NCBI GenBank assembly: GCA_903903925.1
Contig: CAIVAU010000032.1
Coordinates: forward strand, 1 to 34,916
Reading direction: 5' to 3'
Length of the DNA stretch: 34,916 nucleotides
Origin: an uncultured cyanobacterium
GTDB lineage: Bacteria; Cyanobacteriota; Cyanobacteriia; Cyanobacteriales; Nostocaceae
Part shown: piece after piece, positions 14,574 through 22,642 of the stretch
Position numbering within the stretch: position 1 is the first letter of the stretch
How the letters are laid out: each line of letters starts with the position of its first letter
The notes under the pieces: model-generated
Told to the model about the DNA's origin: nothing
Database searches by the model: none
The model's input: only the letters and a program-made list of their open reading frames with translations
Program-made: the position numbers and the translations under genes

Positions 14574-14900
14574 ATGGTTGACCATCAAACATCCCGCCAG
14601 AAAAAGCTAAAATTGCTGGCGATCGGCATTGCACCCCATGATGGTTTATTATCGATTGGGATCTCGCCGCATGGATTAATTTCAATTGGTGCCATTCCCC
14701 ACGGGTTAATATCCATTGGGCTAGTACCAATGGGTGTAATTTCGGTTGGGTTTGTCTCAATGGGACTTGTGAGTGCTGGAATGATTACGATGGGATTGGT
14801 TAGTCTGGGTCGAGTGAATATGAGCCTGATACAACTAGATCCGGCAGGGATACATCACCAGCAACAGGAATCAGATATGAATCCCCATCACCATATGTAA
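14574..14900 (+). CDS. Decapeptide-repeat protein with His-rich tail, function unknown
   Basis: Residues 16-85 of this 108-aa protein consist of about seven near-perfect ten-residue repeats, with units such as IGISPHGLIS, IGAIPHGLIS, IGLVPMGVIS, VGFVSMGLVS and AGMITMGLVS. The spacing of Gly and small residues suggests a regular β-solenoid or packed glycine-rich membrane structure. The N-terminus is polar and basic, and the C-terminus is His-rich (IHHQQQESDMNPHHHM), suitable for metal binding. There is no signal peptide. The ribosome binding site is weak. Similar glycine-periodic proteins occur in bacteria, but I know of no assigned function. The nearby metal genes make metal binding an attractive but untested idea. 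Confidence 0.65.
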   Translation: MVDHQTSRQKKLKLLAIGIAPHDGLLSIGISPHGLISIGAIPHGLISIGLVPMGVISVGFVSMGLVSAGMITMGLVSLGRVNMSLIQLDPAGIHHQQQESDMNPHHHM

Positions 14901-14958
14901 GGGTAGGGTTTATATCTTGCCTATTGATTTTGTTGTGTTAGCAATGTGAGATATTTTT

Positions 14959-15870
14959 ATGGGTCGGGAGAAGCGATTCATTCTCAACTTTGGTATTGCC
15001 GTTGTACTTGGCTGTTTTTTTTTCACACCACCTGCATACCCATCTACGACTTCTAGCCTCCAAATGACAGGAACTGACTTTTTCAAGTTGGGGGTAGAAA
15101 AGATGCTAAGCGGTGAATACCAGCATGCCATTCAAGATTTCACTCAGGCACTCCAGCTAAAAAGCAACTCGGCAGCAGTTTATAATAATCGATGTCTTGC
15201 TTATCTTCAAATTCAAGATTACCAAAATGCGATTGCAGATTGCAATCAGGCTATCGAGAAAGCATCTAGCAACACTGAGGCTTATCTTAACCGAGGACTT
15301 GCTCATTACAGACAAGGGGATTATTCAGATGCGATTGCCGATAATAATCAAGTACTCTCGCTTAAACCCTATGATTTCCGAGCCTACTACAACCGAGGGT
15401 TAGCAAATGCCATGTTGGGAAATCACCAGCAAGCAATTGCAGACTACAATCTTTCCTTAAGCCAAATTTCCCAATACTCCGCTCCTCTACTAGCAGGTAT
15501 TTACAACGACCGAGGATTAGCTCATTTTGATTTGCGGGACTTACAAGCAGCAATGCTCGACTTTTCTCTAGCGATCCGTCTCAATCCCAAAGACTATAGA
15601 GCTTACTTCAACCGGGGTTGTGTTTGCGGCCAATATGGGGATAACTTTGGCGCAGTGCGAGATTTCTCTGTTGCCATCCGGCTTAACCCAAGCAATGGGC
15701 TGGCATATGTTAACAGGGGTATAACTTACTACCAGCTTGGTGATGAACAGGCTGCGATCGTAGACTTACAAAAGGCAGTCCAATACTTCGGACACCAAAG
15801 ACAAACAGTTGCTTATCAAAAGACTTTGGATTTAATCAAACAATTGTTTATGAAAAAACTTTGGATTTAA
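14959..15870 (+). CDS. Exported tetratricopeptide-repeat protein
   Basis: The 303-aa protein has an N-terminal signal peptide or anchor (FGIAVVLGCFFFTPPAYPS). About seven TPR units follow from residue 40 to 290, with consensus features such as AVYNNRCLAYLQIQDYQNAI, EAYLNRGLAHYRQGDYSDAI and RAYFNRGCVCGQYGDNFGAV. TPR solenoids act as protein-binding scaffolds. The location would be periplasmic or thylakoid-lumenal. The 3' end contains a 17-bp direct repeat (15823-15839 and 15858-15874) whose second copy is read in another frame, so the last residues (KKLWI) look like a product of a small duplication. The partner is unknown. It is convergent with the secretion operon. Confidence 0.85.
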   Translation: MGREKRFILNFGIAVVLGCFFFTPPAYPSTTSSLQMTGTDFFKLGVEKMLSGEYQHAIQDFTQALQLKSNSAAVYNNRCLAYLQIQDYQNAIADCNQAIEKASSNTEAYLNRGLAHYRQGDYSDAIADNNQVLSLKPYDFRAYYNRGLANAMLGNHQQAIADYNLSLSQISQYSAPLLAGIYNDRGLAHFDLRDLQAAMLDFSLAIRLNPKDYRAYFNRGCVCGQYGDNFGAVRDFSVAIRLNPSNGLAYVNRGITYYQLGDEQAAIVDLQKAVQYFGHQRQTVAYQKTLDLIKQLFMKKLWI

Positions 15871-16050
15871 TCAAGATGATGTAACAACCAATCCCAATTC
15901 AATTGAAAACCGCTGTTGCCTTTTGATCCTCACGGGCATGGTCGCATCGAAAAACGTACCGTTAGCATTAGTCTCCACATTGCCAACACAGTCATATGAC
16001 ACCCTGCACCCTTGGGGAATTGTCGATAACTGCACCCATTTGGGTAGGTC

Positions 16051-18405
16051 TCAGAGAGATGGTTCAGACTTTGATTTAGTTGCAACAGTAGTTCTAGCAG
16101 CAGTTTTTTCTGGAGCAAAAGGTATTTGCTCCGACGGAGTATATCTTTCGCTGATAGCAGCTTTTCTTAACTGTTCTAGATCTTGCATAATTTCCTTGAG
16201 TGGCGGCATTTTAATTTGTTCAATGGACGAGTCCAACCGCTGCTGGGCTAAAATTTGGAAATACAGTTCCCTCTGCTCCCCAATCGATAGTTTCCCCCCG
16301 AACTCTTGCAGGTTCTGTCGTATTCGCTCATTCTCTTGTGTTACACTGGAATACGAGTTAGGATCGCCCTCAGTTTCCAACTGATTCCAAGCTTTCTGAA
16401 TTGCTGGGTGGAGGGGAACTTTAATCTCAGACACAGACTCATTAGGTTGCTGGTGTCCTCTAGAGTTTCCAAGAGTATGCCCTAAATCAAACGCTTTGGC
16501 ATTTTCTGAGATGAACTTCAGTTGAGTTAAATCCCAGTCACTGATACTCAGCTTGTCCACTCTCTTGGTAAGACCCTCTCCTGTCTTTTGTAGGGTAAAA
16601 GATAGCAGTTCTGTCCTCTCCCCACTTGATGCAGTTTTATGGAGAGAAAGATTTGCTCTTCCTGCTTCTACGTCCCTAGTTCTAGCAATGGTATATTCTC
16701 CTACAGTCAGAGTATCGGTGTTAGCTTTTTGCAAAGCAGAATTGAGCAGTCCCAACATCTCAGTCTCTCTAAAACTTTCCAGCGTTTTGAAAGTGCCAGC
16801 AGGGGCGAGAGAACCAAGATTATTGGCAACATCTCTCAGATCAGCGTAGACGCGGAGCGGCTTGTCGATAGACATCGCCAATCGGGGCAGTTTTTTACCA
16901 GACTCCAACCTCTCCCCCACCATCAGAAACTCCTGTCTTTCTACAGGTAGCATTTGAGTAGGAGGAACTTCAATTTTAGCATTGCCTTTAGAGTTTAGCG
17001 AGAACTGCATGAGGGGATTGCCAAATTGGTTTAGCTCATCCCGTCGGTGGTGAATGCTGTACTTTTCTCCCTCAAGCTTAATCACAAAGGCATCGCTTCT
17101 ATATACCTTATATCCATAACCAGTCTCCTCCCCATAAGCTTTGACCATCTCCATCGCTGTCTGGACAATTTTGATGTTCTCCCCCTTGATGCGATCCCGT
17201 TCTGCACGACTATTGGCAACAGCTTTGGAAACAGGAACCTCCACAACTCTTACCCATCGTTTAGTTTCAGGACTTACTTCATCAGAGTCACCTATTTGCT
17301 CATAGCTATATTCAGCAGCGGGTTTTTGTCTTGGTCTGCTTGGAATTTCAGTATCTGTGTTGAACTGAGACTCTTGGGGGGAACGCTTTTTAGGTGGAGT
17401 ATGTTCGGTTTCAGTTGATTGAGTATTTATGCGCTTTTGAGCAGCAGCAGGGGTTGGGGTTGGAATGTCAAAAGCGGAGAAATCCTGAAGCACAGGTTCG
17501 GGTTTGTCAACTTTTCCCTGATCAAGAGCTGACAGTTCTTCCTCTTGAAGTAGTATTGGTGCATCTTGGTTTGCTGACCCTACTGTCTTCTCCCCTAAAC
17601 GAGACGGTTTTGGTATGAGCGCGTCTTTATCCAGAAACTTGACAGATCCCTCTTCCCAATCAGGTGGATAATCCTCAGCAGGTGGTTCTATTGCCGCATC
17701 TTCGTCCCAGAATACCACTGACTCTTCTTCAAAGAAGGGTGGTTGTGGTAACGGCGAACCTGAATTTTGAAGCGCGTAGTCTTCTTTTAGCGGGACTATC
17801 TCATCTTGGAGTGAGGTTTTGGGTTCAACTGCCTCTCCTTCAATATTTACTTTATCATTAATCTCTTCTACCACATCTGCTGGTGGTCGTGATTTATTAT
17901 CAGTCGTTGTTTCAGATAACGGGTAATGAACTTCATTAACCGCATCTATAATCTCTTCTTCTTCAAGATTTGTTGTAACTATATTGGTGTGACAGGAACC
18001 CTTTGAATCCTGATGGTACACTACAATACTTTCCCCACTTTGTGTATGAGCAACTACTGCTAGCGAGGAATCTCTCTCAACATCCCTAATATCTGCCTGA
18101 ACTTCAGGATTAACTGCCGACTCCGTTGCCAACCGTCTCAGTACAGTCTGTTCTTGGAAGTCTGTCATTTGAGCAGACTCCCATTTCCACGCCCCTGGAC
18201 ACTCCTCATCAGGCACAAGTCGATATTTCTCACTACCAACCTGTACATCTATGGCCGACAATTCCTCCTTCTTATCTTTAACTTTCTCTTGAATAGCCTT
18301 GATTAACTCTTCTATGGCCTTCCCAATCTTTCTAAAATTAAGAAGAGAATTTTCAACAAATTGTTGATAGCTGGAAGCTAGCTGAGTGGTTCTAGAATCG
18401 AACAT
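16051..18405 (-). CDS. Large hypothetical protein at the end of the type IV secretion operon
   Basis: I recognise no named family for this 784-aa protein. Residues 1-60 form a charged helix (ELIKAIQEKVKDKKEELSAI). Residues 150-370 are acidic, proline-rich and probably disordered (repeated EE, PPFFEEE, PPDWEEG). Three similar β-rich modules can be seen, marked by GSEKYRLVPD (about 57), EGEKYSIHHR (about 450) and VGEYTIARTR (about 565). The last 150 residues are helical with basic patches. There is no signal peptide or membrane helix. It is the last gene of the operon, overlapping the 102-aa gene upstream by 28 bp. A cytoplasmic substrate, relaxosome or effector-like role is possible, but no relaxase His or Tyr motif is evident. 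Confidence 0.8.
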   Translation of the reverse strand: MFDSRTTQLASSYQQFVENSLLNFRKIGKAIEELIKAIQEKVKDKKEELSAIDVQVGSEKYRLVPDEECPGAWKWESAQMTDFQEQTVLRRLATESAVNPEVQADIRDVERDSSLAVVAHTQSGESIVVYHQDSKGSCHTNIVTTNLEEEEIIDAVNEVHYPLSETTTDNKSRPPADVVEEINDKVNIEGEAVEPKTSLQDEIVPLKEDYALQNSGSPLPQPPFFEEESVVFWDEDAAIEPPAEDYPPDWEEGSVKFLDKDALIPKPSRLGEKTVGSANQDAPILLQEEELSALDQGKVDKPEPVLQDFSAFDIPTPTPAAAQKRINTQSTETEHTPPKKRSPQESQFNTDTEIPSRPRQKPAAEYSYEQIGDSDEVSPETKRWVRVVEVPVSKAVANSRAERDRIKGENIKIVQTAMEMVKAYGEETGYGYKVYRSDAFVIKLEGEKYSIHHRRDELNQFGNPLMQFSLNSKGNAKIEVPPTQMLPVERQEFLMVGERLESGKKLPRLAMSIDKPLRVYADLRDVANNLGSLAPAGTFKTLESFRETEMLGLLNSALQKANTDTLTVGEYTIARTRDVEAGRANLSLHKTASSGERTELLSFTLQKTGEGLTKRVDKLSISDWDLTQLKFISENAKAFDLGHTLGNSRGHQQPNESVSEIKVPLHPAIQKAWNQLETEGDPNSYSSVTQENERIRQNLQEFGGKLSIGEQRELYFQILAQQRLDSSIEQIKMPPLKEIMQDLEQLRKAAISERYTPSEQIPFAPEKTAARTTVATKSKSEPSL

Positions 18406-18686
18406 GGTGGTTGGGGTAGTCTATCTACAATGACTTTGTTGTTAATCTTGACAAATACCAATTGGTTATCGAAGAAAATTTCAATGAGGGATGGCTGCGC
18501 TAAACACTCTAAGTATGTGTCGCAATAAGTCGCTTGGGGAATTTCTTTATTGTGCCAATAAACCAGAATTCCATCATGAAAATGCATTTCAACGTAAGGA
18601 TGATATTGGTAGTTCCATCTAGGTAGTTTTTTAGCTTTCTCTATTCTTGATATTAAGCTATAATTGTTTGACAATAAGTCATTCAT
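18378..18686 (-). CDS. Small hypothetical protein between VirD4 and the 784-aa protein
   Basis: This 102-aa protein starts at the ATG at 18686, five bases after the VirD4 stop codon. An in-frame ATG at 18776 would overlap the virD4 3' end by 86 bp and is less likely. The protein is basic at first (ISRIEKAKKLPRWNYQYHP) and then β-rich (HFHDGILVYWHNKEIP, FFDNQLVFVKINNKVIVDRL). Its stop overlaps the next gene by 28 bp, suggesting translational coupling. No family is recognised. Its position suggests an accessory or chaperone of the coupling-protein step. Confidence 0.7.
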   Translation of the reverse strand: MNDLLSNNYSLISRIEKAKKLPRWNYQYHPYVEMHFHDGILVYWHNKEIPQATYCDTYLECLAQPSLIEIFFDNQLVFVKINNKVIVDRLPQPPCSILEPLS

Positions 18687-18690
18687 GCTG

Positions 18691-20421
18691 TTACAAAAAT
18701 CCTTTATATGCATCAACTGGTAGTGGTGCAGCACCTGCTTGTACCGGCTGTTGAGGAATTGGAAATAATTTCTCAACTTCAGCGATTCTTTGATCTAAAT
18801 CTGACTGAGTGGGACGCCTCTGAGTACTTTTTTTAGTCAGTTCTACTATCAACTTTTCCCAACCACTATCGTTCTCCTTCTCAATATTTATCAAAGCTTT
18901 TGGCACCTTAATTGCCTTCAGCAATGGCACAGAAGCTTCATCTTTATTAGAGTAGGCGGGGTTGATGAATATGCACTTCCCTGGAGGCAGCTTCAAAAAC
19001 TGTGCTGGTTCAAACAGCTTCCGCGTTTTCTCCTGTTCTGATACAGATGTACTGGTTTTACCTCCCCCAGTACTTTTCGATTTCTGCTTGTACTTAATTT
19101 CCTCATCCCCCAAGTAGCTGCTGAAGAGTCGTGCCGATTCTTCTTCCCCTGGGTTGAAGATAAACTTGGTACCACAAGCACCCAGCATGGTTTTGGCTAC
19201 TTCCTTGCCGTAGTATTTCTCAAGCTGTCCCATATTCTGCCAACCCAGAATGCCGCAGAAACCTTCACTTCGAGATTCGTTAAGCCATTTGAATAGGTCG
19301 GGCAAGTAGAGAGAAGGCACCTCATCCAGCACTACAATGAGGGGGTCTTTACGTTTTTTGGCGATCGCCCTAGCAACAGTCATATGCAAAATGCTGCACA
19401 GCAGTGGACCAACTGCATCCCGGCGTTCCCTGTCCAACCCAAAGATAATCATCTGCTTCCCCTTAATCTCTAGAGGTAGAGTGGTCTTCCCCACAAAGCA
19501 CCCCAAAGTATTCTTCTTCATAAACCGGGTGAACATCAAACTGGCAGTACCCGCAATACCTGCTACAGTTTTCTCAGAACCAGCAGCACTAAATAACTGA
19601 CCGAAGGAAATCCTGATCCACGGGTTGAGGTGAGCTGCCATCAGCCGTTCCACCATGCGATCGCTACTAAGGATGGCAGCAGCAGTCATAATGTCTGGAT
19701 ACTGCGTTTCTTTGGTCAGCATCAAAATGGCTTCCGTCAACTGATCCCCCGCAGGACCAAAGAAAGCATCCTCATTACTCGATGCCATCATCTTAAAGTT
19801 TTTGTTAATAACAGTGGCTAACTGGCGTGCAGTTTCAGCATCAGTGGCATCTCGCAAGAAATCTAAAGGATTACAAACTTCGCTTTCAGGGAAACCAGGG
19901 GCAAACACATGCACCTCGTAACCCATCTTCTTGGCATAACTTGCTACTTTGGCTTGAGTGGGATATTTGAAGTCATACAAGACAATGGGGAAACCTTGGT
20001 CAATGGCGCTGTAAATCATGGGATTAATAGCAGAGAAAGACTTACCACTACCAGGTGCGCCAATTACAGCAGTCCCTCTCTGCACCTCAGGTATGTATAA
20101 CGGTGTCCCCCCACTCCCCTTCTCCCCTTTTATTCTTTTGTCCTTGAACTTGTGTCTGCCAATATATAGTGTGGCACTATCGCATTTGGGAGATACAACT
20201 TGTTTGAGTGCCTTCTTTTTAGCTTTCGCCGTCTCCTTTCCTCCTCCAAAGTAGCTAGTAGCCAATTTGCCCTTCTTGCCTCCAGAAAAGATCGAGAAAG
20301 CAACAATCCCTAGCAAGCATCCTGCTAAGACTATGCCATTAAGACTAAATAAGCTGCTTGTATATTTTCCTATAGGAGACTGAGTATTTTGTAAGTCTTG
20401 AATAAAATTTTTATCACTCAT
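18691..20421 (-). CDS. virD4: Type IV coupling protein (VirD4/TraG/TraD family ATPase)
   Basis: This 576-aa inner-membrane ATPase would deliver the DNA-protein substrate to the secretion channel. It has an N-terminal membrane helix (about 27-46), Walker A GAPGSGKS (121-128), Walker B LIVVLDE (361-367) and the VirD4-type segments LYDFKYPT, NPLDFLRDA, FFGPAGDQLTEA, DEVPSLYLPDLFKWLNESRS and WQNMGQLEKYYG. It is shorter than Agrobacterium VirD4 and has a single clear N-terminal helix plus a hydrophilic C-terminal tail. It is part of the minus-strand secretion operon, 124 bp after the 427-aa gene, with a 12-bp inverted repeat in the gap. A relaxase partner is not in the window. Confidence 0.93.
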   Translation of the reverse strand: MSDKNFIQDLQNTQSPIGKYTSSLFSLNGIVLAGCLLGIVAFSIFSGGKKGKLATSYFGGGKETAKAKKKALKQVVSPKCDSATLYIGRHKFKDKRIKGEKGSGGTPLYIPEVQRGTAVIGAPGSGKSFSAINPMIYSAIDQGFPIVLYDFKYPTQAKVASYAKKMGYEVHVFAPGFPESEVCNPLDFLRDATDAETARQLATVINKNFKMMASSNEDAFFGPAGDQLTEAILMLTKETQYPDIMTAAAILSSDRMVERLMAAHLNPWIRISFGQLFSAAGSEKTVAGIAGTASLMFTRFMKKNTLGCFVGKTTLPLEIKGKQMIIFGLDRERRDAVGPLLCSILHMTVARAIAKKRKDPLIVVLDEVPSLYLPDLFKWLNESRSEGFCGILGWQNMGQLEKYYGKEVAKTMLGACGTKFIFNPGEEESARLFSSYLGDEEIKYKQKSKSTGGGKTSTSVSEQEKTRKLFEPAQFLKLPPGKCIFINPAYSNKDEASVPLLKAIKVPKALINIEKENDSGWEKLIVELTKKSTQRRPTQSDLDQRIAEVEKLFPIPQQPVQAGAAPLPVDAYKGFL

Positions 20422-20471
20422 ATAAATATAAAGTATTTGGCTAACTATTTCAATACTTATTGTTAGGAAAC

Positions 20472-20505
20472 CTGAATTCAGAAGTAGCGAGAATTCTGAA
20501 TTCAG
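20472..20505. repeat. Perfect 12-bp inverted repeat between secretion genes
   Basis: CTGAATTCAGAA (20472-20483) and TTCTGAATTCAG (20494-20505) are exact reverse complements separated by ten bases. They lie in the 124-bp gap between the 427-aa gene and virD4. This may be an intra-operon processing hairpin, an attenuator or a recombination scar. Confidence 0.6.
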
Positions 20506-20545
20506 CTAAAGTGTGTGTTGAGGAAACTTTAGTGAGGTGGGAGTG

Positions 20546-21829
20546 CTAAGGAACGTTCAGAGGAGTCCCAATAAAAATATAGGATTTCTCTTTGTATGGG
20601 AGGAAAGGAAAAGGACCAATGAAGTAGGGGGAGCAACCAAAATCGACAAACAAGGTGTGTTTGCAAATCCGGAAGAACATAGCAGTAGTGATACTTCCAT
20701 CAGCCTCATCAATGTCCCACACTACTTGTTTAAACACCTTGCCAAAAGGATGTCTCCCTGTTGGTTCCTTCCCCCCATTCAGCTTACCCAAAATTCCATA
20801 TCCTCCGCTGACTTCCTGAAAGTTACCACTCATCCATTGAGCCCCTGTCAGTCCCCCTGAACCCGACAATTCTATATGGGCACAGTTATGAGAACAGGGT
20901 ACGTTGAATCCCTCCTGATAGCTGCCACTGATAGACCGTTGACGATTGTTTTCTACTTCTTTTAATGGCAAGTCCACTTGACCCACAATATTTCCTTGCG
21001 GTACGATCACAGTGGGGAAATTGTTGAACGTTACCTGATTAAGTCCAGGTACTTTAGAGATAGTAGCATTCTGCCAGTTACTAAAGTATTTCAGTTGTGC
21101 ATTCTCAATGCCTGGGATTGATGTCAACTTATATTTGTCAAGGTCAATCTCTCCCAATTCTATATCCGACAATTCTGGGTTCTGTTGTATTAGCTCTCCA
21201 ATTGTTAGGTTTTCACTAAATCCTGTAGTTAATGTTTGTCCAACCAAGTCTCTAATCGGCGGCACGTTTATCACTTGTTCATCAGCCAACGTGGGAATTG
21301 CCTTAACCAACTCCGGTACTGTCTGCCATTTAGCGATTGAGAAGTCTGATAAATTAGTATTTTGTAGGGAAATGCCACTCAGTTTCTCAATATCTTTCAG
21401 GCTAAAATTCTCCAACCCTAATACTTCCTCAAAATCCCCTAGTTCCATCACCTGATCCAGACTTTGTCCCGCCTTCCAAACCCTTTCTGAGTTGTATCCA
21501 GGAATTTTGGCTATGGGCAGTTCAATACTGCCATCACTAGAGAAGACGAAAGACTTAAAATTAATGTTCTCCCAGTCAGGAACAGGAGCATTATTCAACA
21601 ATTTCGTGGGGATAGTGTCCGTATTGGGCAAAGTGGCTGCTGTTGCTTTTTGATTTAAAAGAGAACCCAGCAGATCACCAGGACGAAAGGCTAAAAAGCC
21701 ATGCATCGCCAAACTTATTAGCAACCCAAACAGCATCCAGTATTTTAGGTTGGTATTGGGATTGGGGCGATTGTCAGATGTTTGGGAAGATTGGTTACTT
21801 TTTAGGTTATTGGTAGTGTTTGTTAACAT
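20546..21829 (-). CDS. Hypothetical secretion-operon protein with N-terminal anchor and Cys-containing C-terminal domain
   Basis: I do not recognise a named family for this 427-aa protein. A single membrane helix lies at about residues 29-46 (YWMLFGLLISLAMHGFLAF), implying a periplasmic body. The middle part (about 80-280) has short repeats of the type IPGIENAQLKYF and VPGLNQVTFNNFP, resembling a leucine-periodic solenoid. The C-terminal 120 residues are compact, with Cys and His residues (VPCSHNCAHIELSGSGG, GKEPTGRHPFGKVFKQVVWD, FRICKHTLFVDFGCSPYF). It lies between the VirB9-like gene and virD4. A VirB1- or VirB7-like or cell-wall-related role is possible, but no catalytic motif of lytic transglycosylases is evident. 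Confidence 0.8.
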   Translation of the reverse strand: MLTNTTNNLKSNQSSQTSDNRPNPNTNLKYWMLFGLLISLAMHGFLAFRPGDLLGSLLNQKATAATLPNTDTIPTKLLNNAPVPDWENINFKSFVFSSDGSIELPIAKIPGYNSERVWKAGQSLDQVMELGDFEEVLGLENFSLKDIEKLSGISLQNTNLSDFSIAKWQTVPELVKAIPTLADEQVINVPPIRDLVGQTLTTGFSENLTIGELIQQNPELSDIELGEIDLDKYKLTSIPGIENAQLKYFSNWQNATISKVPGLNQVTFNNFPTVIVPQGNIVGQVDLPLKEVENNRQRSISGSYQEGFNVPCSHNCAHIELSGSGGLTGAQWMSGNFQEVSGGYGILGKLNGGKEPTGRHPFGKVFKQVVWDIDEADGSITTAMFFRICKHTLFVDFGCSPYFIGPFPFLPYKEKSYIFIGTPLNVP

Positions 21830-21883
21830 CTTTGGGCAATATCTTATAGCAATGATTTCAGAAGGAACAGGGAACGGAGAACA

Positions 21884-22642
21884 TTATCGTCGAGAAGGTA
21901 AAACTCTTGACTTTTGCGGTTGAGACCCTAATTCTAATAGCCGCTCTACAAGCCTTTGAGACACTCCAGCACTCTGCGCTGCGGTAGTCAGGTTTTTGCC
22001 AGCTTCTAGCTCTTGCACCAGCTTTTGCAGTTTTCCCCACAGTGGATTTGTGGAAGTAATCCACCTACTTTGAGCAGCTACCTGTATGCCCTTGTTGATA
22101 GTGGCGATTGCGATTGAATCTGAGGGTAGCGCTTCTACTTTGGTTACATCAGGGGCAATTTGAACCATGCTGTAGGTTGGCGTACCTTTACCCATCACCA
22201 CCCGAAAGTTATAGGTCTTTCTTTCCCCCCCTTGTGTCTCCGTCACCACTGTGAGGAGAGCGCCGTCGGTCGCAACAGGTATTCCTCTAATACGTAGGGG
22301 TTCAATTTGCCTCAGATGGATGAGTCCGGCTCCTGGGTTTTTGCATTCTCTGTTGGACAGTCCTTCCAAGCAGCCGTCTACGTCCATCAGTACCCTGGAG
22401 GGGTCATCCAACCACACCCGCTTAATGGTTTCCTGTGTGCCAAAGAACGATATTGATACCCCGTGCCCCGGCCACACATGCACTGTTTGCAACTCGGCTT
22501 CTGTGCCAGTCACTCTGCTTTGGGGAATGGTACGGACAGAACGAACGCCAATAGAATCTGCCTGTGCTGCATAGCAAGGAATAACCGCGATCAGGGACAT
22601 AGCTAATCCCAAGGATATCCACAAGGATTTGCTCTTCGTCAT
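21884..22642 (-). CDS. VirB9/TrbG-like outer-complex component (putative)
   Basis: The 252-aa protein has a signal peptide (LGLAMSLIAVIPCYAAQA). A β-rich domain follows with the pattern TVHVWPGHGVSISFFGTQET, then IKRVWLDDPSRVLMDVDGC and LIHLRQIEPLRIRGIP, similar to the N-terminal β domain of VirB9/TrbG/CagX proteins. The C-terminal part is helical and lacks the second β-domain expected of a classic VirB9, so the call rests on operon position, export signal and partial pattern. Its start overlaps the stop of the VirB10 gene by four bases (ATGA), a sign of translational coupling and of assembly in one complex. The order VirB10-VirB9 is the reverse of the usual one. Confidence 0.55.
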   Translation of the reverse strand: MTKSKSLWISLGLAMSLIAVIPCYAAQADSIGVRSVRTIPQSRVTGTEAELQTVHVWPGHGVSISFFGTQETIKRVWLDDPSRVLMDVDGCLEGLSNRECKNPGAGLIHLRQIEPLRIRGIPVATDGALLTVVTETQGGERKTYNFRVVMGKGTPTYSMVQIAPDVTKVEALPSDSIAIATINKGIQVAAQSRWITSTNPLWGKLQKLVQELEAGKNLTTAAQSAGVSQRLVERLLELGSQPQKSRVLPSRR

